Source of the DNA: Frateuria terrea
GTDB taxonomy: Bacteria; Pseudomonadota; Gammaproteobacteria; Xanthomonadales; Rhodanobacteraceae
NCBI RefSeq assembly: GCF_900115705.1
Contig: NZ_FOXL01000002.1
Location: forward strand, 558,001 to 622,000
Direction of reading: 5' to 3'
DNA length: 64,000 nucleotides
A model generated the notes under the pieces. That model made no database searches. It was not told where the DNA came from and was given only the letters and a program-made list of their open reading frames with translations. Of this stretch, positions 49,927 to 58,291 are shown one piece after another. A program made the position numbers and the translations under genes. Positions within the stretch are counted from its first letter, which is position 1. Each line of letters begins with the position of its first letter.

Positions 49927-51318
49927 CTAGAGCGCTCCGGCGAGCCAGCGCCAGACCAGCGCGACCAGCCCGCTTCCCAGCAGGACCCACCCCATCCCCG
50001 CCTTGAAGCGCAGCATGGCCAACATCGCGCCGGCCGCGATCAGGGCCGGGGGCCACTGCAGCGTGCCCCAGGCGGGGCTTTCCAGCCGCAGCCAGCCGTA
50101 GTGGCGCTCGTCGATGCGGGCAAACACCGTATGCAGGGTGAACCACACCGACAGGTTCAGCACCACGCCCACCACGGCGGCGGTGACCGCCGACAGCGCC
50201 GCATGCAGCGCGCGGTTGCTGCGCAGGGCCTCGATGTACGGTGCCCCCAGGAAGATCCACAGGAAACAGGGCGCGAAGGTCACCCAGGTCGTCAGCACCG
50301 ACCCGGCCACGCCGGCCGCCAGCGGCGACAGGCCGGCCTGGTGGTAGTAGGCGCCGAGGAAGGCGACGAACTGGACCACCATGATCAGTGGCCCGGGCGT
50401 GGTCTCGGCCAGCGCCAGGCCATCGAGCATCTGCCCCGGCGTGATCCAGTGGAAGCCGACCACGGCCCGCTGGGCGATGTAGGCCAGCACCGCGTAGGCG
50501 CCGCCGAAGGTGACCACCGCGGTCTGGCTGAAGAACAGCCCCTCGCGCGCCAGCACGCTGTGCCGGCCGAACGCGGCGATCGCCCCCAGCACGGGCACCC
50601 ACCAGAGCGCCAGCCAGACCAGCACCACCCGCCATGCCCGCGCGCCCGAGGGCCGCGTATGCGTCAGCTTCCCCTGGCCCAGCAGACGGTCGATGAGGAA
50701 GTCGGACGAGGCATCGGCCGCGGACGACGCCGGGCCGGGGAAGCTATGCGGCGACCACCAGCGCCCGAGCAGCCCCCACAGCCCCGCACCGAGCACGATC
50801 AACGGGAACGGCACGCGGAAGAAATAGATCGCGACGAAGGCCAGCGCGGCGATCGCCACCATCATGCGGTTCTTCAGCGCCTTGCGCCCGATCCGGATCA
50901 CCGCCTCGACCACCACCGCCAGCACGGCAGCCTTCAACCCGATGAAGATCGCCAGGACCAGCGGGACCTGCCCGTACAGCGCGTAGACGATGCTCAGCGC
51001 CAGGATCGTGACGAAGCCCGGCAACACGAACAGCACGCCGGCGAGCAGGCCACCGACGGTCCGGTGCAGCATCCAGGCGATGTAGATCGCCAGCTGCGTC
51101 GCCTCAGGCCCCGGCAGCAACATGCAGTAGTTGAGCGCGTGCAGGAAGCGCGCATCGCTGATCCACCGCCGCGTGTCCACCAGCTCGCGGTGCATCAGCG
51201 CAATCTGGCCAGCCGGCCCACCGAAGCTGAGCAGGCCGATTTTCGCCCACACGCGTGTCGCTTGGCGCAGCGAGATCGGCGGCAGGGAAGCTGCTTCGGA
51301 GGCGGTCTGCTCGTTCAT
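49927..51318 (-). CDS. chrA: Chromate transporter ChrA (two-domain)
   Basis: A 463-residue two-domain CHR protein. The N-terminal half opens IGLLSFGGPAGQIALMHRELVDTRRW and contains LPGPEATQLAIYIAW; the second half repeats the motif as VVTFGGAYAVLAYIAQ and LAETTPGPLIMVVQFVAFLGAYY. The duplicated GG and PGP signatures are typical of long-chain ChrA, a proton-coupled exporter of chromate that confers resistance. Whether chromate is the cargo is not proven by sequence. It is divergent from the second YncE-like gene. The long ORF upstream of the chosen ATG is antisense to that gene. Confidence 0.93.
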   Translation of the reverse strand: MNEQTASEAASLPPISLRQATRVWAKIGLLSFGGPAGQIALMHRELVDTRRWISDARFLHALNYCMLLPGPEATQLAIYIAWMLHRTVGGLLAGVLFVLPGFVTILALSIVYALYGQVPLVLAIFIGLKAAVLAVVVEAVIRIGRKALKNRMMVAIAALAFVAIYFFRVPFPLIVLGAGLWGLLGRWWSPHSFPGPASSAADASSDFLIDRLLGQGKLTHTRPSGARAWRVVLVWLALWWVPVLGAIAAFGRHSVLAREGLFFSQTAVVTFGGAYAVLAYIAQRAVVGFHWITPGQMLDGLALAETTPGPLIMVVQFVAFLGAYYHQAGLSPLAAGVAGSVLTTWVTFAPCFLWIFLGAPYIEALRSNRALHAALSAVTAAVVGVVLNLSVWFTLHTVFARIDERHYGWLRLESPAWGTLQWPPALIAAGAMLAMLRFKAGMGWVLLGSGLVALVWRWLAGAL

Positions 51319-51474
51319 CGGCACAGGTCCGGCACGGGTAGAAACATGATCGGGGTGCCAGTAGTCCATCTTGCCGCCGACCTGCCCACCGGACACTGCC
51401 ACTGCCGGTGGCTGCACGACGACAGTGTTATAAGCGCCCCATCCTACGCCGTGTGAAGCCTGGAGACATTGGCC

Positions 51475-52500
51475 ATGCTGCCTCGAAGCGTTGCCTGCCG
51501 GTGCGCGGTGGCAGGCCTGGCCATCGCCCTGCTGACCGCCACCTCGATCGCCTGCGGCCAGGCGAGGCCACCCTTGCCGCTCGCCACTGTCGCCGATGTG
51601 CCTTTGACCGGACACACCACGCGCTGGGACTACGCCAGCCTGGACCCCGTGCGCCACCGCCTGTTCCTGGCGCACCTGGGCGATGGCGTGATCACCGTTT
51701 TCGACACGCGCCGCCAGCGGGTGATTGCCGACATTCCCGGAGTCAGCAGCGTGCATGGCGTGCTGGCGGTACCGGAGCTGGATCGCGTGTATGCCTCGGC
51801 CACCGGCACAGACCAAGTGGTGGCGATCGACGCCTCGAAGATGGAAATTCTCGCGCGTATGCCGACGGGCGATTATCCCGATGGCATGGCTTACGCACCC
51901 GGGGCACACAAGCTCTACGTGTCCAACGAGCACGGCGGCAGCGACACGGTGATCGACGTGCGCAGGAACCGGCGCGTGGGCACCATTGCGCTGGGCGGCG
52001 AAGTAGGCAACACGCAGTACGACCCGGTGTCCGGACATATCTTCGCCAACGTGCAGACCCGCGGCGTGCTGGCCGAAATCGACCCGGCAACCGACAAGGT
52101 GGTTGCGCGCATCGCCCTGCCGGGTGCCAGGGGCAACCACGGCCTCCACATCGATGCGCCCGCGCGACTGGCCTTCATCGCGTGCGAAGACAACGCGACG
52201 TTGCTGGTGCTGGACCTGCGCAGCCGTCGCGTGACCGCTTCCTTCGAGGTGGGCGAAGGGCCCGACGTGCTCGCCTTCGACCCGATGCCCGGCTGGTTGT
52301 ACGTGGCCAGCGAATCGGGCGTGGTGGCCGTGTTCGAAGTGCAGGGGCGCCGCCTGCGGGCGCTGGGCCGCGGGATGCTCGGCCCGAACGCACACGTGGT
52401 GGTGGTCGATCCGGCCACGCACCGTGCCTACTTCCCGTTGAAGGCCTGGAAGGGAAAGCCAATGCTCCGGATCACCGCGCCCCTCGTTCCGCGGACCTGA
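51475..52500 (+). CDS. Second YncE-like beta-propeller protein
   Basis: A 341-residue exported protein with a signal peptide (VAGLAIALLTATSIACG; a possible lipobox is absent because the Cys is not preceded by a typical L-A/S-G). Seven or so propeller blades follow, such as RLFLAHLGDGVITVFDTRR, RVYASATGTDQVVAIDASKM and KLYVSNEHGGSDTVIDVRRN. It is a distant paralogue of the protein at 26221-27261. The ATG at 51475 with TGGAG nine bases upstream is chosen over a TTG two codons earlier. Function is unknown; ChrA is divergent beside it. Confidence 0.85.
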   Translation: MLPRSVACRCAVAGLAIALLTATSIACGQARPPLPLATVADVPLTGHTTRWDYASLDPVRHRLFLAHLGDGVITVFDTRRQRVIADIPGVSSVHGVLAVPELDRVYASATGTDQVVAIDASKMEILARMPTGDYPDGMAYAPGAHKLYVSNEHGGSDTVIDVRRNRRVGTIALGGEVGNTQYDPVSGHIFANVQTRGVLAEIDPATDKVVARIALPGARGNHGLHIDAPARLAFIACEDNATLLVLDLRSRRVTASFEVGEGPDVLAFDPMPGWLYVASESGVVAVFEVQGRRLRALGRGMLGPNAHVVVVDPATHRAYFPLKAWKGKPMLRITAPLVPRT

Positions 52501-52503
52501 AGC

Positions 52504-54693
52504 CTAGCGGCGACCGCGCAGGTGCCGGACGCTGTCCTCCCACGGAGAGGCCTGCGCATGCAACCGCAGCAGCCAGCAACCGTGGATGTCGGCGCGGCGG
52601 GCGAAGTCGAACGGGATGCTGGGTGCGCTCCAGTCTTCGATCGTGAAACGCTCCTCCAGCGCCGCCGTGTCGAGCTTGAAGCGGCGGAAGTTGTTGGAGA
52701 ACACGATCACGCCGTCGCCGGCCAGGCGGTCAGCGCAGGACAACAGCAGCGCCGCGTGGTCGCGCTGCACGTCGAAATCCTCGGCGCGCTTGGAGTTGGA
52801 AAAGGTCGGCGGATCGACGTAGATCAATCCGTAGTGGCTGCGGTCCTGGCGCAGGAAGTCGGTGGCGTCGGCCTGCACCAGCCGGTGCGCCTCGCCGGTG
52901 AAACCATTGCGCGCCAGGTTGCGCGAGGCCCATTCCAGGTAGGTGCCGGACAGGTCCACGCTGGTGGTATCGCGCGCGCCGCCCGCCGCCGCGTACACGC
53001 TGGCGGTGGCGGTGTAGGCGAACAGGTTGAGGAAGCGCTTGCCGCGCGCCAGCTCGCGCAGCTTGGCGCGCACCAGCCGGTGGTCGAGGAACAGGCCGGT
53101 ATCGAGGTAGTCGGTGAGGTTGACCAGGAAGGTCAGGCCGCCTTCCTCCACCTCGTGGAACTCGCCACGCTGGTCGAAGCGGCCGTACTTGGCGCCGCCC
53201 TTGCCGCGCTCGCGCGTCTTCAACGCAATGCGCTCGCGCGGCACGCCGAGCACCTCGCCGGCCACGCGCACGATCTCGCGCAGGCGCGTGCGGGCCACGT
53301 CGACCGGAACGTCGGCAGGCGCGCGGTACTCCTGCACGTGCAGCCGCGGCTCCTCGCCCTCGCGGCCGTAGACGTCGATCGCTGCGGCGTACTCGGGCAG
53401 GTCCTGGTCGTACGCACGCCAGCAGAAGATGCCCTCGCGCGCAAGCCGCTTGCGCTGGTGGCGCACGGTCTTTTCCAGCCGGTTCTTCAGCATCTGCGCG
53501 CCGGGCGAGAGCGGCTTGCGCTCGCGCGGCGCGGTATCCCTAGCGGAGAGCTCGAAGGTCAGCAGCACCGTTTCCAGCGCGCCATTGTAGAGCGCATAGC
53601 GCTTGTCCGCATGCAGGCCCAGCGCGTGGCCGAGTTCCGCATCGCCGGCCAGCACCGCCGCACGCCAGCCGGTGAAGCGCGACTTCAGTACATCGCCCAG
53701 CGTGCGGTAGAGCTGCGGCATCTGTGCGCGGTCGCCCAGCCGCTCGCCGTAGGGCGGATTGGTGATGACCAGTCCGGTCGACTGGCCCGGCGGTGGGGCG
53801 GCGTGCGCCACGTCGTGCTTCTCCAGCGTGAGGAAACCGGCCACGCCGGCGGCCTGCGCGTTGCGCTTGGCCGTCTGCACCATGCGTGGGTCGGCATCGG
53901 AGCCGAAGAACACCGGGCGCAGGTTGCGCAGGCCGGCCTCGGCGCGCTCGCGGGCCTCGTCGAGCAGGCCACGCCACAGCGCGATGTCGTGCTGCCTCCA
54001 GCCGAGGAAGCCGAAGTACTCGCGGCGCAGGCCCGGTGCCACGTCCGCGGCCATCAGCGCGCCCTCGATCAGCAGCGTGCCGGAGCCGCACATCGGATCC
54101 ATCAGCGCGCCGCCTTCGGCGCAGATCGCCGGCCAGCGCGCGCGCAGCAGCATGGCCGCCGCGAGGTTTTCCTTCAGCGGCGCCTCGCCCTGTTGTTCGC
54201 GCCAGCCGCGGCGATGCAGCGGCGTGCCGGCCAGGTCGAGCGAAAGCGTGGCGCGATCGCGCTTCAGGCGCAGGTTGAGGCGGACGTCCGGCTCCTCGGT
54301 ATCCACGCCCGGGCGTTCGCCCTCGCGCTGACGGAACTGGTCGACCACGGCGTCCTTCGCGCGCTGCGCAATGAACTGGCTGTGCGTGAGCTTGCTCAGC
54401 GCGGTGTGCGCATCGACCGCCAGCGTGCCGTGTGGGGCCAGGTGAGCGGACCAGTCGATCGACTGCACGCCGGCGTAGAGCGCGTCATCGTCGGCCGCGT
54501 CGAACTCCGCCAGCGGCAGCAGGATGCGGCTGGCCAGGCGCGACCACAGGCAGGCGCGGTAGGCGGTTGCCAGCGTGCCCTCGAAGCGCACGCCGGCCAG
54601 CGCCTCGTGCGCCTCGCTGGCGCCGAGCGCGAGCAGTTCGTCGCGCAGCAGGTATTCCAGGCCCTTCGGGCAGGTGGCGAAGAAGGCGCTCAT
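52504..54693 (-). CDS. rlmL: Bifunctional 23S rRNA methyltransferase RlmKL
   Basis: A 729-residue fusion enzyme that makes m2G2445 (RlmL part) and m7G2069 (RlmK part) in 23S rRNA. The N-terminus MSAFFATCPKGLEYLLRDEL starts a THUMP domain (about 50-160). The first methyltransferase has PMCGSGTLLIEGALMA and the base-flipping NPPYGERLGD. The second, after about residue 400, has FLNLFAYTATASVYAAAGGA and DPPTFSNSKRAEDF. The order and length match the gammaproteobacterial protein. It overlaps the upstream hydrolase gene stop by four bases. Confidence 0.96.
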   Translation of the reverse strand: MSAFFATCPKGLEYLLRDELLALGASEAHEALAGVRFEGTLATAYRACLWSRLASRILLPLAEFDAADDDALYAGVQSIDWSAHLAPHGTLAVDAHTALSKLTHSQFIAQRAKDAVVDQFRQREGERPGVDTEEPDVRLNLRLKRDRATLSLDLAGTPLHRRGWREQQGEAPLKENLAAAMLLRARWPAICAEGGALMDPMCGSGTLLIEGALMAADVAPGLRREYFGFLGWRQHDIALWRGLLDEARERAEAGLRNLRPVFFGSDADPRMVQTAKRNAQAAGVAGFLTLEKHDVAHAAPPPGQSTGLVITNPPYGERLGDRAQMPQLYRTLGDVLKSRFTGWRAAVLAGDAELGHALGLHADKRYALYNGALETVLLTFELSARDTAPRERKPLSPGAQMLKNRLEKTVRHQRKRLAREGIFCWRAYDQDLPEYAAAIDVYGREGEEPRLHVQEYRAPADVPVDVARTRLREIVRVAGEVLGVPRERIALKTRERGKGGAKYGRFDQRGEFHEVEEGGLTFLVNLTDYLDTGLFLDHRLVRAKLRELARGKRFLNLFAYTATASVYAAAGGARDTTSVDLSGTYLEWASRNLARNGFTGEAHRLVQADATDFLRQDRSHYGLIYVDPPTFSNSKRAEDFDVQRDHAALLLSCADRLAGDGVIVFSNNFRRFKLDTAALEERFTIEDWSAPSIPFDFARRADIHGCWLLRLHAQASPWEDSVRHLRGRR

Positions 54694-55208
54694 GCGAGTG
54701 TGTCGAGGAACGAAGCGAACTGGTGTTCGATCGTCGGCAGGCTGCCACTGAGCCGATGGTCGTCGTCGAGCACGAGCAACGGCAGATGGCGGCGGCCGGC
54801 AAAGGCGACGATGTCTTGCAGCGGGCAGACTTCATCGCGCCAGCCGTGGATCAGCAACGTCGGCACGCCATGGCGCAGGTCCAGCACGGCGCCGGAACCG
54901 GGGATGGCCCCTGGCGTGGCGAGCAGCAACAGCCCGGCGACCGGATGCTCCAGCGAGGCCAGGGCCGAGACGAACGCGCCCATGCTGGAACCGACCAGCA
55001 ACGGTGGCGTCCCGCAGGCTTCGATCGCTGCGTTGAGGCGCGCCAGCCGCAGCGCCACCGAGGCGGCGTAGCCGCGCGCATCGTCCTCGCGGTAGTCGGG
55101 CCGCTGCGTGCGCCAGCCGCGCGCTTCGGCCAGAGCCGCCAGCGCGCTGACCTTGGTCGCCTCCGGGCCGGAGTCGGAGCCGTGCGAAAGAAGGATGGTG
55201 CCGCGCAT
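54690..55208 (-). CDS. Small alpha/beta hydrolase (YqiA/YcfP-like)
   Basis: A 172-residue minimal alpha/beta hydrolase. The catalytic triad is visible: Ser in LLVGSSMGAFVSA, Asp in IHGWRDEVCPL and His in DDDHRLSG. The N-terminus GTILLSHGSDSGPEATK forms the oxyanion region. The size and order fit the YqiA/YcfP esterase group, cytoplasmic and of unknown natural substrate. The start is the ATG at 55208 (MRGTILL). It overlaps the rlmL start by four bases, so the pair is coupled. Confidence 0.85.
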   Translation of the reverse strand: MRGTILLSHGSDSGPEATKVSALAALAEARGWRTQRPDYREDDARGYAASVALRLARLNAAIEACGTPPLLVGSSMGAFVSALASLEHPVAGLLLLATPGAIPGSGAVLDLRHGVPTLLIHGWRDEVCPLQDIVAFAGRRHLPLLVLDDDHRLSGSLPTIEHQFASFLDTLA

Positions 55209-55275
55209 CGCTCGGGTCTCCGGGGACCATCGTGGGACCGCGCATGATAGCCGGTGCCGTGCGAGACTTCCTTTC

Positions 55276-55830
55276 ATGCCCGCGATCACCGACCTGCCGT
55301 TGCCCTACGCCGACTGCCTGCCCGAACGGCCTGCCGGGTCGGTGACGCTGGTGGTGATCCACTGCACCGAGCTGCCGGACCTGGCCACCGCGCGCGAGTA
55401 CGGCGAGAAAGTGCTGTACGAGAGTGGCGCAGGCAACAGCGGCCACTACTACATCGATCGCGATGGAACGACGCAGCGCTACGTTCCGGGCACGCGTATC
55501 GCCCACCACGTGCGGGGGCACAACGCGGATTCGATCGGCATTGAGCTGGTCAATCGCGGACGTTATCCGGACTGGTTCGTGTCGACCAGCCAGACGATGA
55601 GCGAGCGCTATCCGGACGTTCAAATCGCGGCATTGCGTGAACTACTTGCGCAGCTTCGAGAGGAATATCCCAACCTGCGTGCCATCGCCGGCCACGAGGA
55701 CCTGGACACCGCGCGCGTGCCGGCCAGTGACGATCCGGCCGTGATGGTGCCGCGCAAGCTCGATCCCGGCCCGCTGTTTCCTTGGGACGCGATCGTTCCG
55801 GCGTGTGGGTTGGAGCGCGTCAGGGCCTGA
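55276..55830 (+). CDS. N-acetylmuramoyl-L-alanine amidase (AmpD-like)
   Basis: A 184-residue amidase_2 enzyme without an evident signal peptide. Zinc-site features are VVIHCTELPDLATAREYG (first His), GNSGHYYIDRDGTTQRYVPGTR, HNADSIGIELVNRG with the conserved Glu, and AGHEDLDTARVPASD with the second His and an acidic pair. RKLDPGPLFPW is the typical K-x-DPG-x-x-F-x-W ending. AmpD-type enzymes cleave muropeptides in recycling and influence beta-lactamase induction; no ampR-ampC is nearby. It is divergent from the hydrolase gene. Confidence 0.92.
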   Translation: MPAITDLPLPYADCLPERPAGSVTLVVIHCTELPDLATAREYGEKVLYESGAGNSGHYYIDRDGTTQRYVPGTRIAHHVRGHNADSIGIELVNRGRYPDWFVSTSQTMSERYPDVQIAALRELLAQLREEYPNLRAIAGHEDLDTARVPASDDPAVMVPRKLDPGPLFPWDAIVPACGLERVRA

Positions 55831-56191
55831 CCCGGCTGTCCCGCGAGCCCGCCCCTCACCCCAACTCTCTCCCCGCAGGGGAGAGGGAGCCGATGTGCGG
55901 CACATCCACATCTCTCGCCAGCACCCGCCTTGGGCTCTTGGGCCTTTCGCTCTGGCCGTGGCTCCTCTTGAGAGCGCGCGCAGGAAGCGCACTGCTCTTC
56001 CCGGGGCCGCCATGGCGCGGCGGGCGACCCATCGGGGTGCCCTTCTGTTTGGTTACTTTCTCTTGGGGAAACAAGGGAAAGTGACTCGGGCGCCGACAGG
56101 CGTCCGAAAGCTGTCGCTCTCCTCACACAACCGCTGAGGTGAGCCCCGGCCCCTCGCCCAGCCCTCTCTCCCGGAGGGGAGAGGGAGCAAA
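55831..56191. repeat. Composite intergenic repeat element
   Basis: This 400 bp gap has no gene. Its two ends are palindromes: around 55849-55890 (CCCTCACCCC...CTCTCTCCCC-GCA-GGGGAGAGGGAG) and around 56141-56190 (CCCTCGCCCAGCCCTCTCTCCC-GGA-GGGGAGAGGGAG). Between them lies a stretch holding cttctgtttggttactttc and ttggggaaacaagggaaag, which form part of an inverted pair (CTTTCTCTTGGGGAAACAAGGGAAAG region). I recall near-identical stretches scattered between genes in Xanthomonadaceae and relatives. Short ORFs across it (such as that starting MGWSASGPD) look spurious. The unit resembles a REP-flanked or MITE-like element. Confidence 0.65.
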
Positions 56192-56230
56192 GCTATAATC
56201 CTCCTTCCCCCCACGCACCACGGACACCCC

Positions 56231-57097
56231 ATGCGGGAAGAACACGTCAAGGAACTGGTCGACCTGCTCCAGCTCGAGCGGCTGGAAGACAACCTGTTTC
56301 GCGGCCAGAGCCGCGATATCGGCACCCGCTTCGTGTTCGGCGGCCAGGTCCTCGGGCAGGCGCTCTCGGCCGCGCAGCAGACGGTCGATCCCAGGCGCGA
56401 GGCGCACTCGCTACATGCCTACTTCCTGCGCGCCGGCGACATCGACGCCCCGATCGTCTACTCGGTCGAGCGCGCGCGCGACGGCGGCAGCTTCTCCGCG
56501 CGTCGCGTGGTCGCGATCCAGCATGGCCAGCCGATCCTCAACGGCGCGATCTCCTTCCAGGAACCGGAGAAGGGCTTCGAGCACCAGAGCGCCATGCCCG
56601 AAGTACCCTCGCCCGAAGATCTCGAACCCATGCGCCACCTGCCGGCGGACGAGCTGGCCAAGCTGCCGGTGAAACTGCAGCGATGGCTCGGCATCGACGG
56701 CCCGTTCGAATTCCGCCAGGTGTGGCCGCGCGACGAGTTGCACCCCGCCAAGCGCCCGCCGATCCAGCACATCTGGTTCCGCCTGACCGCGCCGATCGGC
56801 GATTCGTCGGTATTGCATCGCGCCCTGCTCGCCTATGCCTCCGACTTCCACCTGATCGGTACGGCCACGCTGCCGCACGGCATTTCCTACATGACCCACA
56901 ACGTGCAGATGGCCAGCCTGGACCATGCGCTGTGGTTCCATCGCCCGTTCCGCGTGGACGAATGGCTGCTGTATTCGTTCGACAGCCCCACCGCGCAGGG
57001 CGGCCGTGGCCTGGCGCGCGGGCAGATCTTCAGCCGCGAGGGCCGGCTGGTTGCCTCCAGCGCGCAGGAAGGCCTGATCCGCCTGCGCGGCGAGTGA
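56231..57097 (+). CDS. tesB: Acyl-CoA thioesterase II
   Basis: A 288-residue double-hotdog thioesterase. Family blocks are LERLEDNLFRGQSRDIGTRFVFGGQVLGQALSAAQ, HSLHAYFLRAGDIDAPIVYSVERARDGGSFSARRVVAIQHGQ, the LLAYASDFHLIGTATLPHG segment with the conserved Asp, and MASLDHALWFHRPFRVDEWLLY with RGLARGQIF. TesB cleaves medium- and long-chain acyl-CoAs; its physiological role is often unclear. It begins after the repeat element and is 18 bp upstream of the next small gene in the same direction. Confidence 0.95.
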   Translation: MREEHVKELVDLLQLERLEDNLFRGQSRDIGTRFVFGGQVLGQALSAAQQTVDPRREAHSLHAYFLRAGDIDAPIVYSVERARDGGSFSARRVVAIQHGQPILNGAISFQEPEKGFEHQSAMPEVPSPEDLEPMRHLPADELAKLPVKLQRWLGIDGPFEFRQVWPRDELHPAKRPPIQHIWFRLTAPIGDSSVLHRALLAYASDFHLIGTATLPHGISYMTHNVQMASLDHALWFHRPFRVDEWLLYSFDSPTAQGGRGLARGQIFSREGRLVASSAQEGLIRLRGE

Positions 57098-57115
57098 GGC
57101 AGTAGACTCGCCGGC

Positions 57116-57508
57116 ATGCGTCCGCTCTACACCTCGCCCCGCCAGGAAAACATCGACCGCGTCGTCGCGCTGCTGTCCGAACACGGCATCGAGACCACGG
57201 TCACCGGCCGCTCGAACTGGAATCGTCCCAGCTACCAGCGCTTCAGCTACTCGCAGCGCAACGAGAACCGCCAGAGCTGGCCGCAGGTGTGGGTCAACCG
57301 CGCCGACGACTACACCCAGGCACGCACGTTGCTGCGCGGCATCGGCATCGAGCCGATGGTCCGCTTCGGCGAGGAGCTGGCGCTCGCGCGCAATCCCTCG
57401 CCGGAAATGCGCCGCGCCAGCGTCGCCACGCGCGTGCGGCGCATCGTGCTGCTGGCGCTCGCCGCGGCATTCCTGGTGCTGATGCTGCGCTACATGGGCA
57501 AGCTCTGA
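57116..57508 (+). CDS. Small membrane-anchored DUF2007/DUF6164-like protein
   Basis: A 130-residue protein beginning MRPLYTSPRQENIDRVVALLSEHGIETTVTG. The N-terminal 80 residues look like the ferredoxin-like DUF2007 fold (a short signalling-type domain), with VWVNRADDYTQARTLLRGIGIEP. The C-terminus has one hydrophobic segment (IVLLALAAAFLVLMLRYMG) that should anchor it in the membrane with the domain in the cytoplasm. It is conserved in Xanthomonadales as a hypothetical. Function unknown. It lies between tesB and bpt in the same direction. Confidence 0.8.
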   Translation: MRPLYTSPRQENIDRVVALLSEHGIETTVTGRSNWNRPSYQRFSYSQRNENRQSWPQVWVNRADDYTQARTLLRGIGIEPMVRFGEELALARNPSPEMRRASVATRVRRIVLLALAAAFLVLMLRYMGKL

Positions 57509-57577
57509 GACGACGGTCAAGGCCGCTTTCTCGGAAAATTTGCAACCGGTCGCGCGCTCGGTCATAGAATCGGTTTC

Positions 57578-58285
57578 ATGCGCTCCGAACGCGTCCGCCT
57601 GTTCCAGACCCTGCCGCACCCATGCGGCTACTACGCCGAGCGTACGGCGCAGAACCTGGTGATCGATCCGGCAGCACCGCGGCTGGACCAGCTCTACGGG
57701 CCGGCGCTGGAACGCGGCTTCCGTCGCGCCGGCGGCCACCTGTACTACCCCAACTGTCCGCAGTGCCGCGCCTGCACGCCCTGCCGCATCGACGTGGAAC
57801 ACTTCGCCCCCGACCGCACGCAACGGCGCTGCCTCAAACGCAACGCCGACCTGGACGTGGTCGAGTGCATGGCCGGCTACAACGCCGAACGCCACGGCCT
57901 GTACGAGCGCTACCTGCGCACCCGTCATTCGGGCGGCGGCATGGACGAGGCCGATGCCAGCGATTTCCGCCGTTTCCTGACCGCGCCGTGGAGCCCGACG
58001 CTGTTCCTGGAATTCCGCAAGGGTGCGCGGCTGCTGGCGGTAGCGGTGACCGATGTGTGCATCAACGGGTTGTCGGCGGTCTACACGTTCTTCGATCCGG
58101 AAGAGAGCGCACGCAGCCTGGGCACCTACGCGATCCTGCAGCAGGTGCAGCTGGCGCGCCGCCGCGGACTGCCGTGGCTCTACCTGGGCTTCTGGATCGA
58201 AGGCCATGGCAAGATGGACTACAAGCGCCGCTTCCGCCCGCTGCAGGTGCGCACGCGCGAGGGCTGGGTGCCCCTGAGCCCGTAA
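57578..58285 (+). CDS. bpt: Aspartate/glutamate leucyltransferase (Bpt)
   Basis: Bpt transfers leucine from Leu-tRNA to N-terminal Asp or Glu, marking proteins for ClpAP through the N-end rule. The 235-residue protein has the ATE-type N-terminal cysteine cluster CGYYAERTAQNLVIDP and CPQCRACTPCRIDVE, RRCLKRNADL, and FYDPE-like VYTFFDPEESARSLGTYAILQQ, then LYLGFWIEGHGKMDYKRRF. The order and length match. Downstream, 6 bp after its stop, begins the convergent glutamate-synthase-like gene. Confidence 0.95.
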   Translation: MRSERVRLFQTLPHPCGYYAERTAQNLVIDPAAPRLDQLYGPALERGFRRAGGHLYYPNCPQCRACTPCRIDVEHFAPDRTQRRCLKRNADLDVVECMAGYNAERHGLYERYLRTRHSGGGMDEADASDFRRFLTAPWSPTLFLEFRKGARLLAVAVTDVCINGLSAVYTFFDPEESARSLGTYAILQQVQLARRRGLPWLYLGFWIEGHGKMDYKRRFRPLQVRTREGWVPLSP

Positions 58286-58291
58286 GCGGGG

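Noticed and set aside
51319-52422. Upstream extension of the chrA ORF to 831 residues
   Set aside because: It is antisense to the YncE-like gene, and ChrA conservation begins at the chosen ATG.
52522-55071. 849-codon rightward ORF opposite rlmKL and the small hydrolase
   Set aside because: Shadow of two well-supported genes; high GC suppresses stop codons in the complementary frame. No family motif.
55805-56137. Short ORFs in the 55.8-56.2 kb gap encoding peptides such as MARRATHRGALLFGYF
   Set aside because: They lie within a dispersed repeat that yields similar spurious peptides in many Xanthomonadales genomes; no ribosome site or domain.
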